Of a stretch of 64,000 nucleotides of DNA, positions 36,183 to 49,599 are shown in pieces (positions within the stretch are counted from its first letter, which is position 1; each line of letters begins with the position of its first letter). Location of the stretch: positions 1,473,001 through 1,537,000 of the forward strand of contig NC_090126.1 in NCBI RefSeq assembly GCF_023973825.1, given 5' to 3'. Source of the DNA: Plasmodium brasilianum (lineage: Eukaryota; Apicomplexa; Aconoidasida; Haemosporida; Plasmodiidae). A program made the position numbers and the translations under genes. The notes under the pieces were generated by a model. The model saw nothing but the letters and a program-made list of their open reading frames with translations. It had not been told where the DNA came from and did no database searches.

Positions 36183-36493
36183 TGACACATCAGCAAACCG
36201 AACAAGGAAGAGTTAATCTGATCGACAAAGAATTATGTAAAGGGAATGGTTCCCGTGCACATGCATGTATATAGACAGAAAATTAGCAATGCAGTTCTCT
36301 TGTAGCAATTTTTTTTTTTTTTTTTTTTTTTTTTCCTAAAGATATTGGGACGGCGGACATGCATAAACGTATACACATTTACGCACATATACACACGCGT
36401 AAAAATAAATAAACACATAAATAAATCCACATTTATATACATATATAGCCGCACAAGCGCGGATGGGCAAAAGTGCCAACCGGACAAACAAAA

Positions 36494-39400
36494 ATGGAGA
36501 GCAGCTTTTTCTATAATTTAAATGGGGGTCAAAACGTTTTGGAGTTGATTAAAAAATATGAAGAAATAAAAAAGCAAAGAAGTTCTAAGGGGCAGGAAGT
36601 AGTAGAGAAATGCAAAGAGAAATGGTTGTACAAAAAGAGTAAAGAGGATAATAACGAATCCAACGAGCAGAAAACAAAAATTGGGAGAAAGAATTTTATT
36701 TCGGAAAAAGAAAAGCTGCACATACTGGAAAATTTAAGAACAAACTTATCCAAAAATAGCAATATGAAAAATTTAAAAAAAAAAAAAAAAAAAAATTTAT
36801 TTCCTTACCACTCTTTTTGCATAAATGAAATAGAAAAATCATCAATAAAAAAAAAAGAGATAGAGAAATCAAAAAAGGATCATGTTCAGGTAAAAAAGAA
36901 AAGTACAACATTAGTTCAAGAAAGATTAGAAGTAAGTACAAAGGGAAAAGAAGGAATAGAAAAGCGGGGGAAATTATATGAACAAAAAAATACAAACCAG
37001 ATAGATGAAAAATTAAAAGAAACTAAAAAAATGATTGACATAAATTCATTTAATCCTAAGAAGGAGTTTCGGGATAATAATATCTATCATAAAAACTATA
37101 GTACACAATGTACATATGGTAAGAATATACATAAAATAAAAAATTGGGGTAACAAAAACTTTTGTTCGAATGAAAACAAAGGGGGTAGGGGCACCACCAT
37201 ATTTAAAGAACATAATAAAGTAGTATCAATAAATAGAAACAAAAATGATTCATATTTAAATATGATAGACAGGAAGAGTAAAAAGAACAATGACCATGTA
37301 AAAGAAACTGTTACTATGGACTTAATAATACCTTTACGTAGAAGTAAATATGAAGAAAAAATAATTTCTAAAGAAGCTATATTGGTAAAAGACACACGGA
37401 TGTCCAGTTCGGAAGGCAAAAAGAAGGAATATATAATAAAAACGCATAAAATGAAAAAGGAAAATTTGCATGCAACAACCAAGAATACTACTTTTAACAA
37501 ACACCTGTCTCTTAACATAGAAAACAAGAAAAAGACTGTCAAAGAGAATAGAGTATCTGAACGCATATTTCGAATCCCCCGCAACAGTAATAGTGAAGCT
37601 TCCTGGGGTGAGTACTCCCCAGTAGGGAACAATAGTAACAGTTACTGTAAAGTAAAGCAAGGTCGCTTACCCATTATGAATAACAGAAGTGGAGAAGGAA
37701 CCTCCTCATCTGAAGAAAACGTACACGCAAGCAACATCCTCATCGAAAATACCAGCTCAGTAGCAAGCTTCCTCAACAACTCACTCAGCAATTCAGTCGA
37801 CAATTCAGTCGACAATTCAGTTGACAATTCAGTCGACAATTCAGTCGACAACTCGCTAATACTTACTCTCTCCTCTTCATCTAACATAATTTCTTCCGTT
37901 TCCTCTTATTATACCGAAAAAAAAGGAAAAAAGGAAATGATGAGTAAGACTAAAAAAGATAATAACTCAGAATATGCTTCAAAAGAAGTAAAAGGGGGGG
38001 AAAATTCGACCGTTCACCTGACAGTAGTGGACCAGAAGGATAAGGATAATATCCACGTGAGAAGCATAAGCGGTACGAGCGGCACATGTGGCAAGGGAGA
38101 AAAAGAGAAAATGAGCCAAGGCACAGTAGCAGAAAATACTGCAAGCGCGGAGGAGGGAGGGATGCAAGAGGGAAAAACTGGGTTGGTTCACAACAAAACC
38201 AATGTTAGTATCGTCAGGAGCAATGTTAGCAGCATCGTCAAAAGCAGTACTAGGAGCAACGCTGGAGGGAACTCGAGGCAGTCTCGCGCAGAACGGACGA
38301 ACAACTTGTTCTGCACTGAAAACAGACATGCAGAAGGAAACACAAAGAGCTACAAAGGGAATGTGGTGCAGATGAAGGAAATTAAGACAATATATCATAT
38401 AGTTAGATACGAAAAAGTTTTAAAGAAATTGAAAAAAAATATGCTGAAAGGTATAAAAAGAATTACAGAAATGAATAATCTAAAGGTGCCTCCAAATTTT
38501 TACTCTAAAAAATATTTTGCTCAATTTTTAAAAAATTTAAAATTGTTTGTTCACAACAATTTTGATGAAATAAAAAAATTAAAAACAGTAGAGAAAGAGG
38601 AAAAAAATATTTATGAAATATTTTTACATAGTAAGAAAAATAAATTTTTATTAAAAAAATTTTTAAAAAAAAAAAAAATTTTAGCAAAACAACTTCGAAA
38701 ATATATAATTAAATATGAGAAAAATGCACGTACTTACTACACTCTTAATGATAGTAAAGAAAAAGAACAAAACTTAAATTACTATCAGACTTTGCTCAAA
38801 TTAAAAAAGACCCTGCTAAATAGCACCGATTCAATCCAATTAGTCCAAAATGAAGAAATGAAAAAAACTGATAAAAAAAAAAAAAAGAATGTCATCAGAT
38901 CTTCCACTAAAATGGAGGAGAGTCCTAGTACATCGTACCCATCTAATAACGAAAACGAGGGGGTTACAGTAATACCCTCAAATGACAAGATGAAAAAAAA
39001 AAGTCAGAAAAAATTTCTGAAATTTCTGAACAGTGCAGTCGAAAAAGAGAAACAGCAGCATTTGGATATCACCATAAATGGAACAAAAAATAAAATAAAA
39101 AAAAATGGATTTCCGAATAATACTTGGTCCTATTCAAAGGAGAATACTAGTTTGTTCAATCCTTTAACGGAGTTGAATAAAAATCAGTATCCGCTTCATG
39201 CCTCTTCTAAGGACAGGCGGGATTTTGGCACATATGACATAATTGAGACAAAACAGGAAATTAGTAAATTAAAAAGAAAGAAAAGAGAAAATGTGGACAT
39301 CATATACACTGTAGACACACATGATGGTAAAACTGAGGAGGAACAGGGTAGGATCATCATAAAAGACATGTTGAAGCATGATAGTAGTCCAAACGTCGGA

Positions 39401-40447
39401 GCAAAAGAGGGGTATCCATTGATAAAAATTGTTCAAATGAAGTGGAACAACTTAAGCAGCTCGGTTACAAAAATGGAAAAGAATGTGCACACGCATTACA
39501 GTGGTGGTAGCGGTAGTAGTAGTAGTGGTAATCATGTAGAGAGACGAAGAAGTAACAACACTCCGGATGATTGTTTAAACAAAGCAGTATGTACCATCAG
39601 CGCAGTGGAGATTCCTACGTGTGATGAACAAACTTCACATTGTATTAGAAGTAAAGAAGATTTATTTCCTTTTAATGAAAATTATAATGCATGTGACAAA
39701 CTAAACAGTAATGTAAATACCCATAATAATATTATAAACTTTTCTAATATAGATAATATAAAAATTAGCATAATAAATCATAGATTTCATAACAGCATAC
39801 TGAACAACAATTTTTATTTGGCTCAAGGGGGAGCACAAGTTAGTAGAGGAGGGGGTACCATTGGAGGTAATGGATGTGGTAGCAGTGGAGATAATAGACG
39901 TGGTAGCAGTGGAGATAATAGACGTGGTAGCAGTGGAGATAATAGACGTAGTAGCAGTGGAGATAATAGACGTAGTAGCAGTGGAGATAATAGACGTAGT
40001 AGCAGTGGAGATAATAGACGTAGTAGCAGTGGAGATAATAGACGTAGTAGCAGTGGAGGGGGTATTAGTGCAGATAAGGAATCAGAGAAAATGATAGCTG
40101 TCCCCCCTACTGACCTAGCTACTAATCCGAGTGGAAATACCTTTGCTGATCCATCCGCTTTTCCTACCACCCCCGCTCTGAAGCCCTTCATTACACGAGG
40201 TAACAATCCGAACAACAAAATCTGTACCATAAGACACTGTAAAAAGTTTGTGTGCGATGGAAACTGCTTTGTAGAAAATAATATACGCGCTGTTAAACTT
40301 AAAAAAGATAAGAGCAATTTCGTTGATAAGGTGAGAAAACATGTATTCAGCAAATACAACAACGTTTTAATGTTTTTAAAGAAACGAATCTACAAAACAA
40401 ATGCTTTGATTAAAAAAATTGAAAAAAAAAAAAAAAAATTTTATTAA
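36494..40447 (+). CDS. Conserved-type Lys-rich protein of unknown function
   Basis: Product not recognised. ATG at 36494 ([20 protein letters not shown]); the upstream GTG at 36473 is not a eukaryotic start. The frame encodes 1317 residues and ends [11 protein letters not shown] in an A17 tract. The protein is very basic and charged, with no signal peptide or membrane segment. A Lys/Leu-rich helical block with protein-like composition lies at 38380-38820 ([20 protein letters not shown], then [20 protein letters not shown]). Repeats include DNSV (nt 37795-37855) and SSGDNRR 21-bp units (nt 39880-40060). Near the C-terminus a Cys/His cluster, [15 protein letters not shown] (nt 40231-40275), is a possible metal-binding knuckle. 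The true C-terminus may lie further on, because the overlapping +1 frame stays protein-like after the A17 tract. Confidence 0.75.
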   Translation: MESSFFYNLNGGQNVLELIKKYEEIKKQRSSKGQEVVEKCKEKWLYKKSKEDNNESNEQKTKIGRKNFISEKEKLHILENLRTNLSKNSNMKNLKKKKKKNLFPYHSFCINEIEKSSIKKKEIEKSKKDHVQVKKKSTTLVQERLEVSTKGKEGIEKRGKLYEQKNTNQIDEKLKETKKMIDINSFNPKKEFRDNNIYHKNYSTQCTYGKNIHKIKNWGNKNFCSNENKGGRGTTIFKEHNKVVSINRNKNDSYLNMIDRKSKKNNDHVKETVTMDLIIPLRRSKYEEKIISKEAILVKDTRMSSSEGKKKEYIIKTHKMKKENLHATTKNTTFNKHLSLNIENKKKTVKENRVSERIFRIPRNSNSEASWGEYSPVGNNSNSYCKVKQGRLPIMNNRSGEGTSSSEENVHASNILIENTSSVASFLNNSLSNSVDNSVDNSVDNSVDNSVDNSLILTLSSSSNIISSVSSYYTEKKGKKEMMSKTKKDNNSEYASKEVKGGENSTVHLTVVDQKDKDNIHVRSISGTSGTCGKGEKEKMSQGTVAENTASAEEGGMQEGKTGLVHNKTNVSIVRSNVSSIVKSSTRSNAGGNSRQSRAERTNNLFCTENRHAEGNTKSYKGNVVQMKEIKTIYHIVRYEKVLKKLKKNMLKGIKRITEMNNLKVPPNFYSKKYFAQFLKNLKLFVHNNFDEIKKLKTVEKEEKNIYEIFLHSKKNKFLLKKFLKKKKILAKQLRKYIIKYEKNARTYYTLNDSKEKEQNLNYYQTLLKLKKTLLNSTDSIQLVQNEEMKKTDKKKKKNVIRSSTKMEESPSTSYPSNNENEGVTVIPSNDKMKKKSQKKFLKFLNSAVEKEKQQHLDITINGTKNKIKKNGFPNNTWSYSKENTSLFNPLTELNKNQYPLHASSKDRRDFGTYDIIETKQEISKLKRKKRENVDIIYTVDTHDGKTEEEQGRIIIKDMLKHDSSPNVGAKEGYPLIKIVQMKWNNLSSSVTKMEKNVHTHYSGGSGSSSSGNHVERRRSNNTPDDCLNKAVCTISAVEIPTCDEQTSHCIRSKEDLFPFNENYNACDKLNSNVNTHNNIINFSNIDNIKISIINHRFHNSILNNNFYLAQGGAQVSRGGGTIGGNGCGSSGDNRRGSSGDNRRGSSGDNRRSSSGDNRRSSSGDNRRSSSGDNRRSSSGDNRRSSSGGGISADKESEKMIAVPPTDLATNPSGNTFADPSAFPTTPALKPFITRGNNPNNKICTIRHCKKFVCDGNCFVENNIRAVKLKKDKSNFVDKVRKHVFSKYNNVLMFLKKRIYKTNALIKKIEKKKKKFY

Positions 40448-41169
40448 GAATTATTATTTCTTTACTCTTATTCGACAAAATGTTAAGGCGCAACTCAAAA
40501 AGTTAGGAAGAATAAAAATTATATCAAATATTTTTTCGAGCAATAAGAAGTGGGAGGATTTTATAAGAGCCCCGGCTCGAGTTATGAGACGAGGAGCGAA
40601 AAAACACTCGTTCGGTCGTAGTTCACGTAGTGTTGACCCTATTGCTAATCCTATTGCTAATCCTATTGCTAATCCTATTGCTAATCCTATTGCTAATCCT
40701 ATTGCTAATCCTAGTGGTAATCCTATTGCTAATCCTAGTGGTAATCCTATTGCTAATCCTAGTAGTAAGTACTGAAAGAAGAGCGGTCAGACGCCATTGC
40801 TCAATCGGGCACATGTAAATGCGTAATAATGTAAACCTGTTTTTATGTCAAGACAAGCGCATTGTGCGGCTGCTTTATAAGCATTCAAAATTTATATGTA
40901 ATATTTTTCTGTATGCGAATGGAGAACATTTTATTATAATAATTGTTATCACTGAGTACATAATTATTGTTATTTTATTTATTATTTTATTTATTATTTT
41001 ATTTATTATTTTATTTATTATTTTATTTATTATTTTTTATTCTTTTTTATTTTATTTTTTCCCCCTTCATGCAGAAAATGGCTTCATTCACAAGGTAAAT
41101 TTGCGCTCTCTCAGGCTGATCAAGTATAAGGCAACTGCAAACATATTTAGAAGGAGAAAGAAAATATGA
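40440..41169 (+). CDS. Possible C-terminal continuation / 3' exons of Lys-rich gene
   Basis: The frame that overlaps the A17 tract reads on as [20 protein letters not shown] then [20 protein letters not shown], and then into PIAN/PSGN repeats (12-bp units, 40633-40763) that end at a strong donor, GTAAGTACTG (40765). A phase-compatible acceptor follows at 40851-40852 and opens [20 protein letters not shown] further acceptor-like site (TTCATGCAG, 41067-41075) precedes [21 protein letters not shown] could not join all pieces in one frame. This may be a homopolymer-length sequencing error plus 3' exons, or chance. Confidence 0.3.
40633..40763. repeat. 12-bp CCTATTGCTAAT repeat
   Basis: About ten copies, some reading CCTAGTGGTAAT, so the period is a multiple of three and the encoded PIAN/PSGN frame stays open. 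Confidence 0.9.
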
Positions 41170-41942
41170 ACAAGTTAAGGGAAATACTAATGACCTATCT
41201 TTTACATATGCATGGACACTCCTACATAATTTTAACCTAACATTACAAAGCAAAGGAAAACTTTTTTTTATTTTATTTTTTTAAGAGTGAATTTTTGAAA
41301 TCATTATTCCTTCTCTATAAGTTTGTAAATTAGTGAATCAGTAATATATATTCACATGGATATACTTCTTTGCTTTCCCCCCTTCTTGCTACAATTTTTT
41401 ATTTTTTTTATTTTATTATTTTTTTTATTTTATTATTTTTTTTATTTTTTTATTTTTTCGTTTTCCTCCGTCCGCAAAAAGGGTATGCATATATGGACAA
41501 GCGCATATTCCTTTTGCATGCGTCTGACTTAACCTCGTATTGTCCCATCCACAAGGCGATCGCGTGGTTACATATTGAACTGTTTGCACAAAGCAAAAGT
41601 CTTTACTTAAAATTTAACGTTCTCAACATGAGTGAAGTAAAAAAAAAGAAAAAATGATAAGAGAGGTGCGTAAGAATATGGGAAAACTCACACAGTAACA
41701 CATGCACAGTTACACATTCACAGTTACACATTCACAGTTACACATGCACAGTTACACATGCACAGTAACACATGCACAGTAACACATGCACAGTAACACA
41801 TGCACAGTAACACATGCACAGTAACACATGCACAGTAACACATGCACAGTAACACATGCACAGTAACACATGCACAGTAACACATGCACAGTAACACATG
41901 CACAGTAACACATGCACATGTATCTTCAAGTGCCATTCCCTT
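41170..41942. other. Convergent 3' spacer
   Basis: It holds a T/TTTTATTA-rich block (41395-41460), a plus frame 41480-41657 with moderately protein-like composition (DKRIFLLHASDLTSYC, then HKAIAWLHIELFAQSKSLYL) whose status is unclear, and a 14-bp array directly before the stop of the minus-strand membrane protein gene. Confidence 0.4.
41690..41920. repeat. 14-bp ACACATGCACAGTA minisatellite
   Basis: About sixteen copies, the first few with ACACATTCACAGTT. It lies just downstream of the stop codon at 41943 of the minus-strand gene, so it would be in its 3' UTR. Confidence 0.93.
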
Positions 41943-44900
41943 TTATGTGTATTCTATGTAAGTACCATCCCGATACAGACACAGGCGTAAGTAATTGATC
42001 ATTTGAACAAGATGAATGGAAAAAAAGTCTAAAACTTCTTGTGTTATAATTTTTTTATTTAAAGGAGTGATGATTATATATAACATGGTTCTAAATAATG
42101 ACATAAAAAGGAACAGCAAGAAACATAAGAAATAAAAGAGAGAAGAAAATATATAACTGTTTAGCATATAAGCATCTACCAAGAAGAGAAAAAGAACGAA
42201 TATCGATAAGGCCAAAATGCGTAAGGATTTTGTTATTGCTAAGTGGTATGAGTAATTTGTGTTGACATATTTATGAAGATGCTTTTTGTTTTGCTGCCAC
42301 TCTTTCTCCCTTTCTTTTGCTTCTTCCTTTTTAACGGTACCGTAGTTGGTATTCACTACTGCACGTCGATTTTTATATTTTTTTTTGTTCTTTTTCCTTT
42401 TGACATCACTCCACTTGAGCAAAGAAATACCAGATGCGTTAGGACATACGATATAAGGACAACTCTTCCTTTTAAAATGCTCTTTCTTTCTTTTTAGCAA
42501 ACTAAAGGCTCTATAAATACGTGAGAAAGTAGAACAAAATGGGAAGAAGAGGCAATTGTGTAACGTAGGGGTAAAGTATATCCTCCTTATAAATGGATTA
42601 ATTTCATCGTGAAAATCATTGCTATATTTTTTTTTTTTAAGACTAGAATACCTTATGACTATAATATTATCATCACTAGATAAAAACCTACCATCTTGTA
42701 TATTCGTTAGAAACACTTCCTTATATATATGACTAGTTCTTTTTATCAATTTAATGAACAGGGACAGGTGTAATGCTCTGTTGAAGTTGAACATATTGAC
42801 CATAGTTAATTTGTTCTTAAGGTTTACCTTTTCTTTTAATTCTCCTTTTCCATCTTTTCGATCTCTTCTCCCGTTTTGCTTACTTGAACATAACACATAT
42901 CCTTTAACCTGTTGTACATTCTTTTGACAAATCTGCTTCCTTATAATATATCTACGTCTTCTCTTCTCTGCCATATCACTATCTGCATGTATTTGTATCC
43001 TTTCTTCCCTTCTAGAATGGAGGTTCTTTTTTAATCCTTTCCATCTTGTGTGTTTTTTCTTGTTAGTTAAATATTTACCTCTTCCGTGCACTATGATATC
43101 TGTTAATGTACGTAAACGCTTGTTAGCATTTTTCTTTTTCTGATCATTTATACGCTCTCTTTTTAGGAAGAGATTTTTATTATTGCTTTGTTCAGGCAAA
43201 TGGAGCAGATAACTCTGATAAGGTAGCAATTTATCCCTTCCTTCTTTTGGTTTTCCCTGTACTTTTGACTTTACAGTGTTTATTGCGCTTTGTATGGTGC
43301 TATTTGTTTTTGTTTTCTTCCTTGCGTGTTCATACCATTTGTGTTTGTGTCTCACATGTTGAAAGATTTCCCCGTGGAAACTCATGTTGGCTTTTGAATT
43401 GATGCTACTTGGACTTGCCCAACTTGAACAGGCCACAATTGGACTGATATGTTTACGTAAATAGAAATAACCTTTTTCACACTCAAACAGATTAGAAGCA
43501 TATATAACTTGACTGTTCGCGTTGATGTAAAAGTTTGTAAACTTGGCATTTGAAAAGTTTTTGTAAAAGGGGGGTTTTAAAAAGGAAATGTTGATTAGGT
43601 GTTCTCTGTGTGACTGTACGTAGTCAGAGTTGCGCGGAATAGGCGATGCGCGCAATTCATGTAACATATAAGCAGCATTTCGTGTATGTGCAGAGCGCCT
43701 TTTACGTGTAATGCTACTGTAAAGACAGCCATCACTTGCAGAACGTGTGAGAACACATTTCCTAGAGTGCATTTGAGTATGGTTGTATCTCTTCATGTTA
43801 CATTGATGCATTTCTTTGGCAATTGATTTAATATTTTTGTAATCAATTGTATTGACAATGGTGTTAGGATGTTGTATCTGTGTGCACAAAAAGGAGTAGT
43901 TGTTATTGTTTGTGTTTTTTGATCCTATGTGGTCGAGGTTCTTACATGTCTGATCCATTTTATTGTACAAAATTTTAGCGTTCTTTTCTTCTTCTTTCAT
44001 ACTATAAGTACGCAAAAAATATTGTTTATTAAGTAGAGGAAGGAAGATACCAATACAATTTTTTTTTTTTTTTTTTTTTAAAATCATGTCTACTTGTGAT
44101 CTCCCTCTGTGAATTAACTCATCATGGATGCCTCTATCCTTGTTATAACAGCAATAATAGCCATCATCATGATGGTAATTGCCACCATCAACCATATCAC
44201 CACCATCAACCATATCACCACCATCAACCATATCACCACCATCAACCATATCAACGCCATCAACCATATCAACGCCATCAACCATATCAACGCCATCAAC
44301 CATATCAACGCCATCAACCATATCAACGCCATCAACCATATAAAGGCTTCTACCCCTACTTCCACCATAATTGCGATTAAAAATATATGAAGAAAAAAAA
44401 GGAGTTGTGTTGGATGGTAATGGATCTATTTCATCATTTACTAAAAACGTTGCACTGATCTGTTCTTTGTCAGTACCTTTATCAAAGTTTTCATCCATTC
44501 TGTTCAAGTCTAATAAATAGGTATTCCTTTCGCATATTAAATGAAAGATGTGTCTCATCAGTCTCATATATTTCACCGAAGAACAGGGATAATCATCCCC
44601 TCCTTGGGTCAAATATTGCTCCTTAAAAATAATGGAATGAAAAAACTCGTCCAAATGTTTGAAATCACTACTAATAAATTCCTTACTCGAGTATGTAATA
44701 CTTTTGATATTACAAAATGTACGAGAAAGACGAACAAGTAAATTAACAAAATAGTAAATGCTGTTCCATAGGGTGTTATCATTTAAAATACTATACCCAT
44801 TAGTTCGATTCTCTTTAAAATTAAAATTAAAACTTTCATAAATGAACATTCTGTCGAATACAAATTCTTTAAAAATGTGAGAATCACTTATTAAGTAATG

Positions 44901-47355
44901 AAATATATCCTCAATGAATATTCTCCTATTCATATTTATTATTTCATTATAAATATATTCATTTGCTCCTTCCATATTTGCTGCTTCATAATGAAGATAG
45001 CACTTTTTAAATCTACTCTCAGTTAATCTTTCTGACCAATTTTCCCTTTCATATCTAGAGGACAACATAAAATAATTATCATTATATCTTAAAATACTTC
45101 TACCATGTGCTTCTTCACCTGATGGCATATTTAACAAAGGATTACCCCTACAGGTATATACACCTGTTCCATTCTTATATATACATGATTTTTTTGAATC
45201 GTCATTTTTACATTTTGTCATATTTTCCTTTGGATTGCTCTTCCCTCCTATGGGGATAGATCCCTCCCTCCCCTTCTTGCTCACCCTCGTTTGCCCGTAC
45301 TCTGCTTTACCTTTTGTGTTGTTTTCTCCTTCTGTGTCTCCCTTACCCGTGTTACTTACTCCTTCTGCTTCTACCTTCCCCAGTGGATGTAACCCTAACG
45401 AAGTTGGTTCTACCGCCTGAACAGCCTTGCTTGCTACAGAGATCCTTCTCCCAACCTGCGTTTCCTTGTAGTATGTACTTCCACCCGTGTTGTGGGTATT
45501 CATTACGTGTAGATAACTATTTTCCATGCATTTCCCCATTAGCATTGTGCTTTTTTCTTCTGATGAGTGCCCTCTCTTATGATTAATGAAGTTTCTACAT
45601 GTACTGGTAGTGATAGTATTTTTAAAGGTATTCGATATAGTGCAATCCTTCTTTTGGACTAACTTTGTCTTTTTAAAATGATTTCTTTTTATTTCTGTTT
45701 CACTGTCTTTTATTTTATTTTTACTCTCTATTAATATATTTTTTTGTTTAATAATGAATTCTAATTCTTCTTTTTTTTTGATGATCATAATTTTTTCATT
45801 TTCCATTAAAGTAATCTTTTTTTTTAATCTTTGAATAACATTATTACAATTTTTTAGTTTTTCATTTTCTTTTTTCAATTCTGTGTATCCACCTTTGTAT
45901 TTCTCACATTCTTCTATGTACTGTTCGTTAATTTTTAATTCTTCTAAATATTCTTCCATTTTTTTTTTTAATTTATTTTTTATATTATCATTCTTGTTCT
46001 TATATTCAATGAACTGTTTATACAAATTGTGTAACTTCATGTATATATTCTTCGTTTTGAGGAAATATAAACCGAAATATATATATGTCAGGTATAGCAG
46101 TATCATTATAAGATTTATGCTTTTTTTTATTAACTGACTATTTTTCATTTTTCTTATTTTGTGCAGGTGTTTGTAAATGCTCTCACAAACTTTGCTTATA
46201 TTCTCTTGATTTAGCGCCTGCTCAATATCCTCTATGTTATATTCTTGTTTGTCCTTTTTACTTAACTTGAAAAGGATGGATGTGGCACCAGTCCTCAGCA
46301 TGCTCTCGTTAAAGCAGCACTGGTGGAGGTATCTATCCGGTTTGGTCTTAAATGGTTTACAGTGCGCTTCGAGGTATGGTTTGTCGTACGACTGTCTGTA
46401 TTTTTCATAATAGTTTCTGTTGTAGCTGGTGTGCGTATTACACCCTGTGAGGTCCCTTTCCCTGCACTTTGAGCCAAAAATATTGTCACTGCTCAATTCA
46501 CATATGCAATTATTCTTTCTGGACTTTTTATAAAAGTACTTGGTAAAAATGCTATCTGAAGCATCTTTATTTAATATATTATCTTCTTCTTTTGAACTTA
46601 AATTTGTATAAAAGGTACTATCATTTTCACTGTGCATGTTCATAAATTTTATTTTGAATTTTTTTTTTTTATTCTGACTTGTGCATAAATTTGTGTCATT
46701 TGTGTCTCCCGCCACTGTGTGCTGCTTGATTGCCCTTTTCCGAAAAAATGTTCTTTTACTTTTATCACTATCATCAGTTCCATCGCCATCAACGTCCTCA
46801 CCCCCAATATCACCACTTCCAATATCATAGCCATTGTTATAACTGTGTGTATTTTCGTCCCCATTTTTGCTGCATTCCGCCCTTATACAGCTAAATAGAA
46901 AGGATAATAACAAGACAAATTCCTTAACAATAGGGTGTAAACTAATGAAATTTCCCTGTATCATGACCTTGAGTGTTTCTTCTATACTTTCACAAGTATT
47001 AAATTTTATTTTTTTATTGTAAAATTCGTCATCTTCGCTTGGATTTTCCCCTGTAGCTTTCTGTTCACTACCATATGCGTCCTCACATGCTTCCTCACAT
47101 GCTTCCTCACATGCTTCCTCACATGCTTCCTCACTTTCGGATATGATGTTGTCACTGCTGTCATGTTTCTGCTCTAGTTCGTTATCGTTGTTATCGTTGT
47201 TGTCGTTGTTATCGTTGTTGTCGTTGTTATCGTTGTTGTCGTTGTTATCGTTGTTGGCGTTGTTGTCTTTATCTTCATTATCGTCATTATCGTTTTTGTT
47301 GTTGTCTTTTTGAATTATGTTTAAGCCTAACTGTTAGTGGGGGTGGGGATACATT

Positions 47356-47386
<31 letters not shown>

Positions 47387-48132
47387 GACAGTTAAAATAT
47401 GGGTGTATAGCCGCAACGAAAGAAAGAGGGAGATGAAGCACAGTACATTAATGCAAAATGTAATTTGGCTTTTTCTTTCTTCTCAGTGTTATTCTAACCT
47501 AATTGTACTCTTCTTTTTATTTCATTTTTTATATTTTTTTTTATTTTTTTTCCATTCTTTTTTTTTCAATTACGTCTATTAAATTCTGTATGTTCCACGG
47601 ACTATCCCCTAGCTTCTCCTTTATATTTATAATTACAGATTTGTCAGCAATTCCTTTGTAAAGAAATAAAATCAGCAGGATTGTGCATGCAACTGTAAAC
47701 TGTTTGTTATGTTTTCACTTTGCAGTAATTTTGCAATCACTTTACAATTACATTACACTCATTTTCATTTCGTTCCTTTTACTCTTTATTTTTATTTTAT
47801 TTTTTTTTTTTTATTAACCTGAATCGAGCAAATCACTTATGTCTACCGTATCCGATCCTTTCTTAAAAAAAAAGAAAAAAATATATCCATTTCTGCGCAC
47901 ATATTTAAAATAATACTTGTGCACTCTTTTTTTCTAATATTTATAATGATAGCCTTGTAGCTTATTGCAAAGGCATAATAATTTTGTTTTCTTCATTGGA
48001 TTGCTTTGCTCATTGATTTTCCTTGTTTATTTTTTTTTTTACATTTTTTTATTTATTGATTTTGCTTTCTCTTTTCCTTTTTACCGATAAGCTGGTTAAG
48101 AACAACGTAAGCTCGTCTACCACTTTGGACAT
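41943..48132 (-). CDS. Large predicted membrane/coiled-coil protein, unknown function
   Basis: Product not recognised. Model: exon 1 48132..48085 (MSKVVDELTLFLTSLS), exon 2 47861..47819, exon 3 47653..47574, exon 4 47330..41943; phases fit and the product is about 1852 residues. The three small exons join to give SDLLDSGIADKSVIINIKEK and GDSPWNIQNLIDLGLNIIQK. Exon 4 opens with NDNN and EEAC repeats. A hydrophobic segment follows (KEFVLLLSFLFSC, nt ~46920), then a second (INLIMILLYLTYIYFGLYFL, nt ~46120), then a long coiled coil (nt ~46080-45680). An 18-bp MVDGVD repeat lies at nt 44180-44350. The C-terminus has at least two membrane segments (SIFVLFLFLV and SSLFYFLCFLLFLFMSLF, nt ~42200-42080). 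This suggests a multi-pass or hairpin membrane protein with a large soluble middle. An ATG at 46964 would omit the small exons, but the frame stays open upstream to the acceptor at 47331. Confidence 0.75.
44180..44350 (-). repeat. 18-bp coding repeat (MVDGVD / MVDGGD)
   Basis: Nine tandem units inside the membrane protein gene, in frame. The first units read MVDGVD and the later ones MVDGGD, so the array has two homogenised blocks. Confidence 0.92.
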
Positions 48133-48563
48133 GTTTGCAAAAAAAAATTGTTTATTTAGAATTTTACTAGTTCAAATGAAGTTTATATTTAAAAGTAAAG
48201 AAATTGAGGTCTTAAAGAAAAAAAAAAAAAAAAAGGGGAGAAAAAGGGAGAAAAAAGAAGATAAAAGAAAATAAAAAGACAGAACAGCTAAATTTATTTT
48301 TTTTTTTTATTTTTTTTTTTAAAGCAAATAAGACCATCTTCTTTTCAAAATTTTCTCAGGTTTACAGTTATAAAACAAAAAAAAAAAAAAAAAAATGAAA
48401 AAATTTGCAACTACCGAAATTCTGCTTTGTTTCTTTGTTTTTGCTTTGTAGATACACGTAAAAAGGAAAAAGACATTGAAAAAAAAAAAAAAAAAAAAAA
48501 AAGGAAGTTTATAAAACTACAGAGAATGAGATTATATAATAATTTATGTCATCATCTTTTTAA
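48133..48563. other. Short spacer between PP7 stop and membrane protein start
   Basis: 430 bp of T and A homopolymers (A runs at 48219-48234, 48377-48394 and 48479-48502; T-rich run at 48295-48320). Both genes are on the minus strand, so this holds the PP7 3' UTR and the downstream promoter. Confidence 0.5.
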
Positions 48564-49563
48564 TCATATGTAATAAACAGGTTTAAACGAGTTTAAGAAT
48601 TCGACATAGTCTATTTTTTCATCTGTTTCCACTGTGTATGCCAATAAATCGATTTGCTCATCCGTTAGGGGCTTGTTCCTTAAAAGTGGACAAAAGAAAA
48701 GAAATGAAAAAATGGGAAAAAGAAAACTCGAAAAATTAAGTGAAGACGTAAAAAAATAAAAAAATAAAATAACAAAGGAATAACAAAGGAATAACAAAGG
48801 AATAACAAAAGAATGACAAAGGAATAACAAAAGAATGACAAAGGAATGACAAAGGAATGACAAAGGAATGACAAAGGAATGACAAGATAAGTAAATAAAT
48901 GTGGGGAAAAAAAATACGAATGATGGTATAATGTATGCATTATAAAAGAAAAAATTTCAGAAAAACTGCAAAAAACATTAGCAACACAATTTAAACATTA
49001 ACATATTAATAATAATAATAAAAAAAAAAAAAAAAAAAAAAAAAAGGTCATAATATATATGTTTCCTTTTTTGCCATTTAAGATTACTTTTCATGTTTTT
49101 GTTCCTCTAAAATTTTATTTAGCTCCAACAGAATATACCTAAAATGTATACTCGTTATTTTCCCTTGCATTGTATCTTCTAAATATTTCATGCATTTGTT
49201 TAAGGTAATTTTGTTTTCATAAATAACGGTACATATATGGCACCATATCTGCAGCAAAAAAGTAAACAAAAGAATAAATGGGAAAACCGAGGAGCTAATG
49301 GAGAGGTGAGCAGATAAGCAAATACGTAAATGAACAAATGATTAAGTATACCAATGAGCAAATGTTCAAATAGTAAACATACAAATGAGTAAATGAACGT
49401 GTGAAGACAGCATAGACACTGCCCTATGGAGACAAAAATAAACGAGCATTTTTACCTCGTCCACGTAATTATATTTACTTTTGTTTACAACATAAAAGGC
49501 TTGCAAAAATTCCAGAAAATTAATCTTTGATGATTTTGTTATGTCTATGGATTTGGCTAGCTA

Positions 49564-49599
<36 letters not shown>

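Noticed and set aside
36473..36493. GTG start adding seven residues to the Lys-rich protein
   Set aside because: Non-ATG start; the ATG at 36494 is available and more likely.
46649..46964. Start of the membrane protein at ATG 46964
   Set aside because: The frame is open and protein-like upstream to an acceptor, and three in-phase exons lie further 5'.
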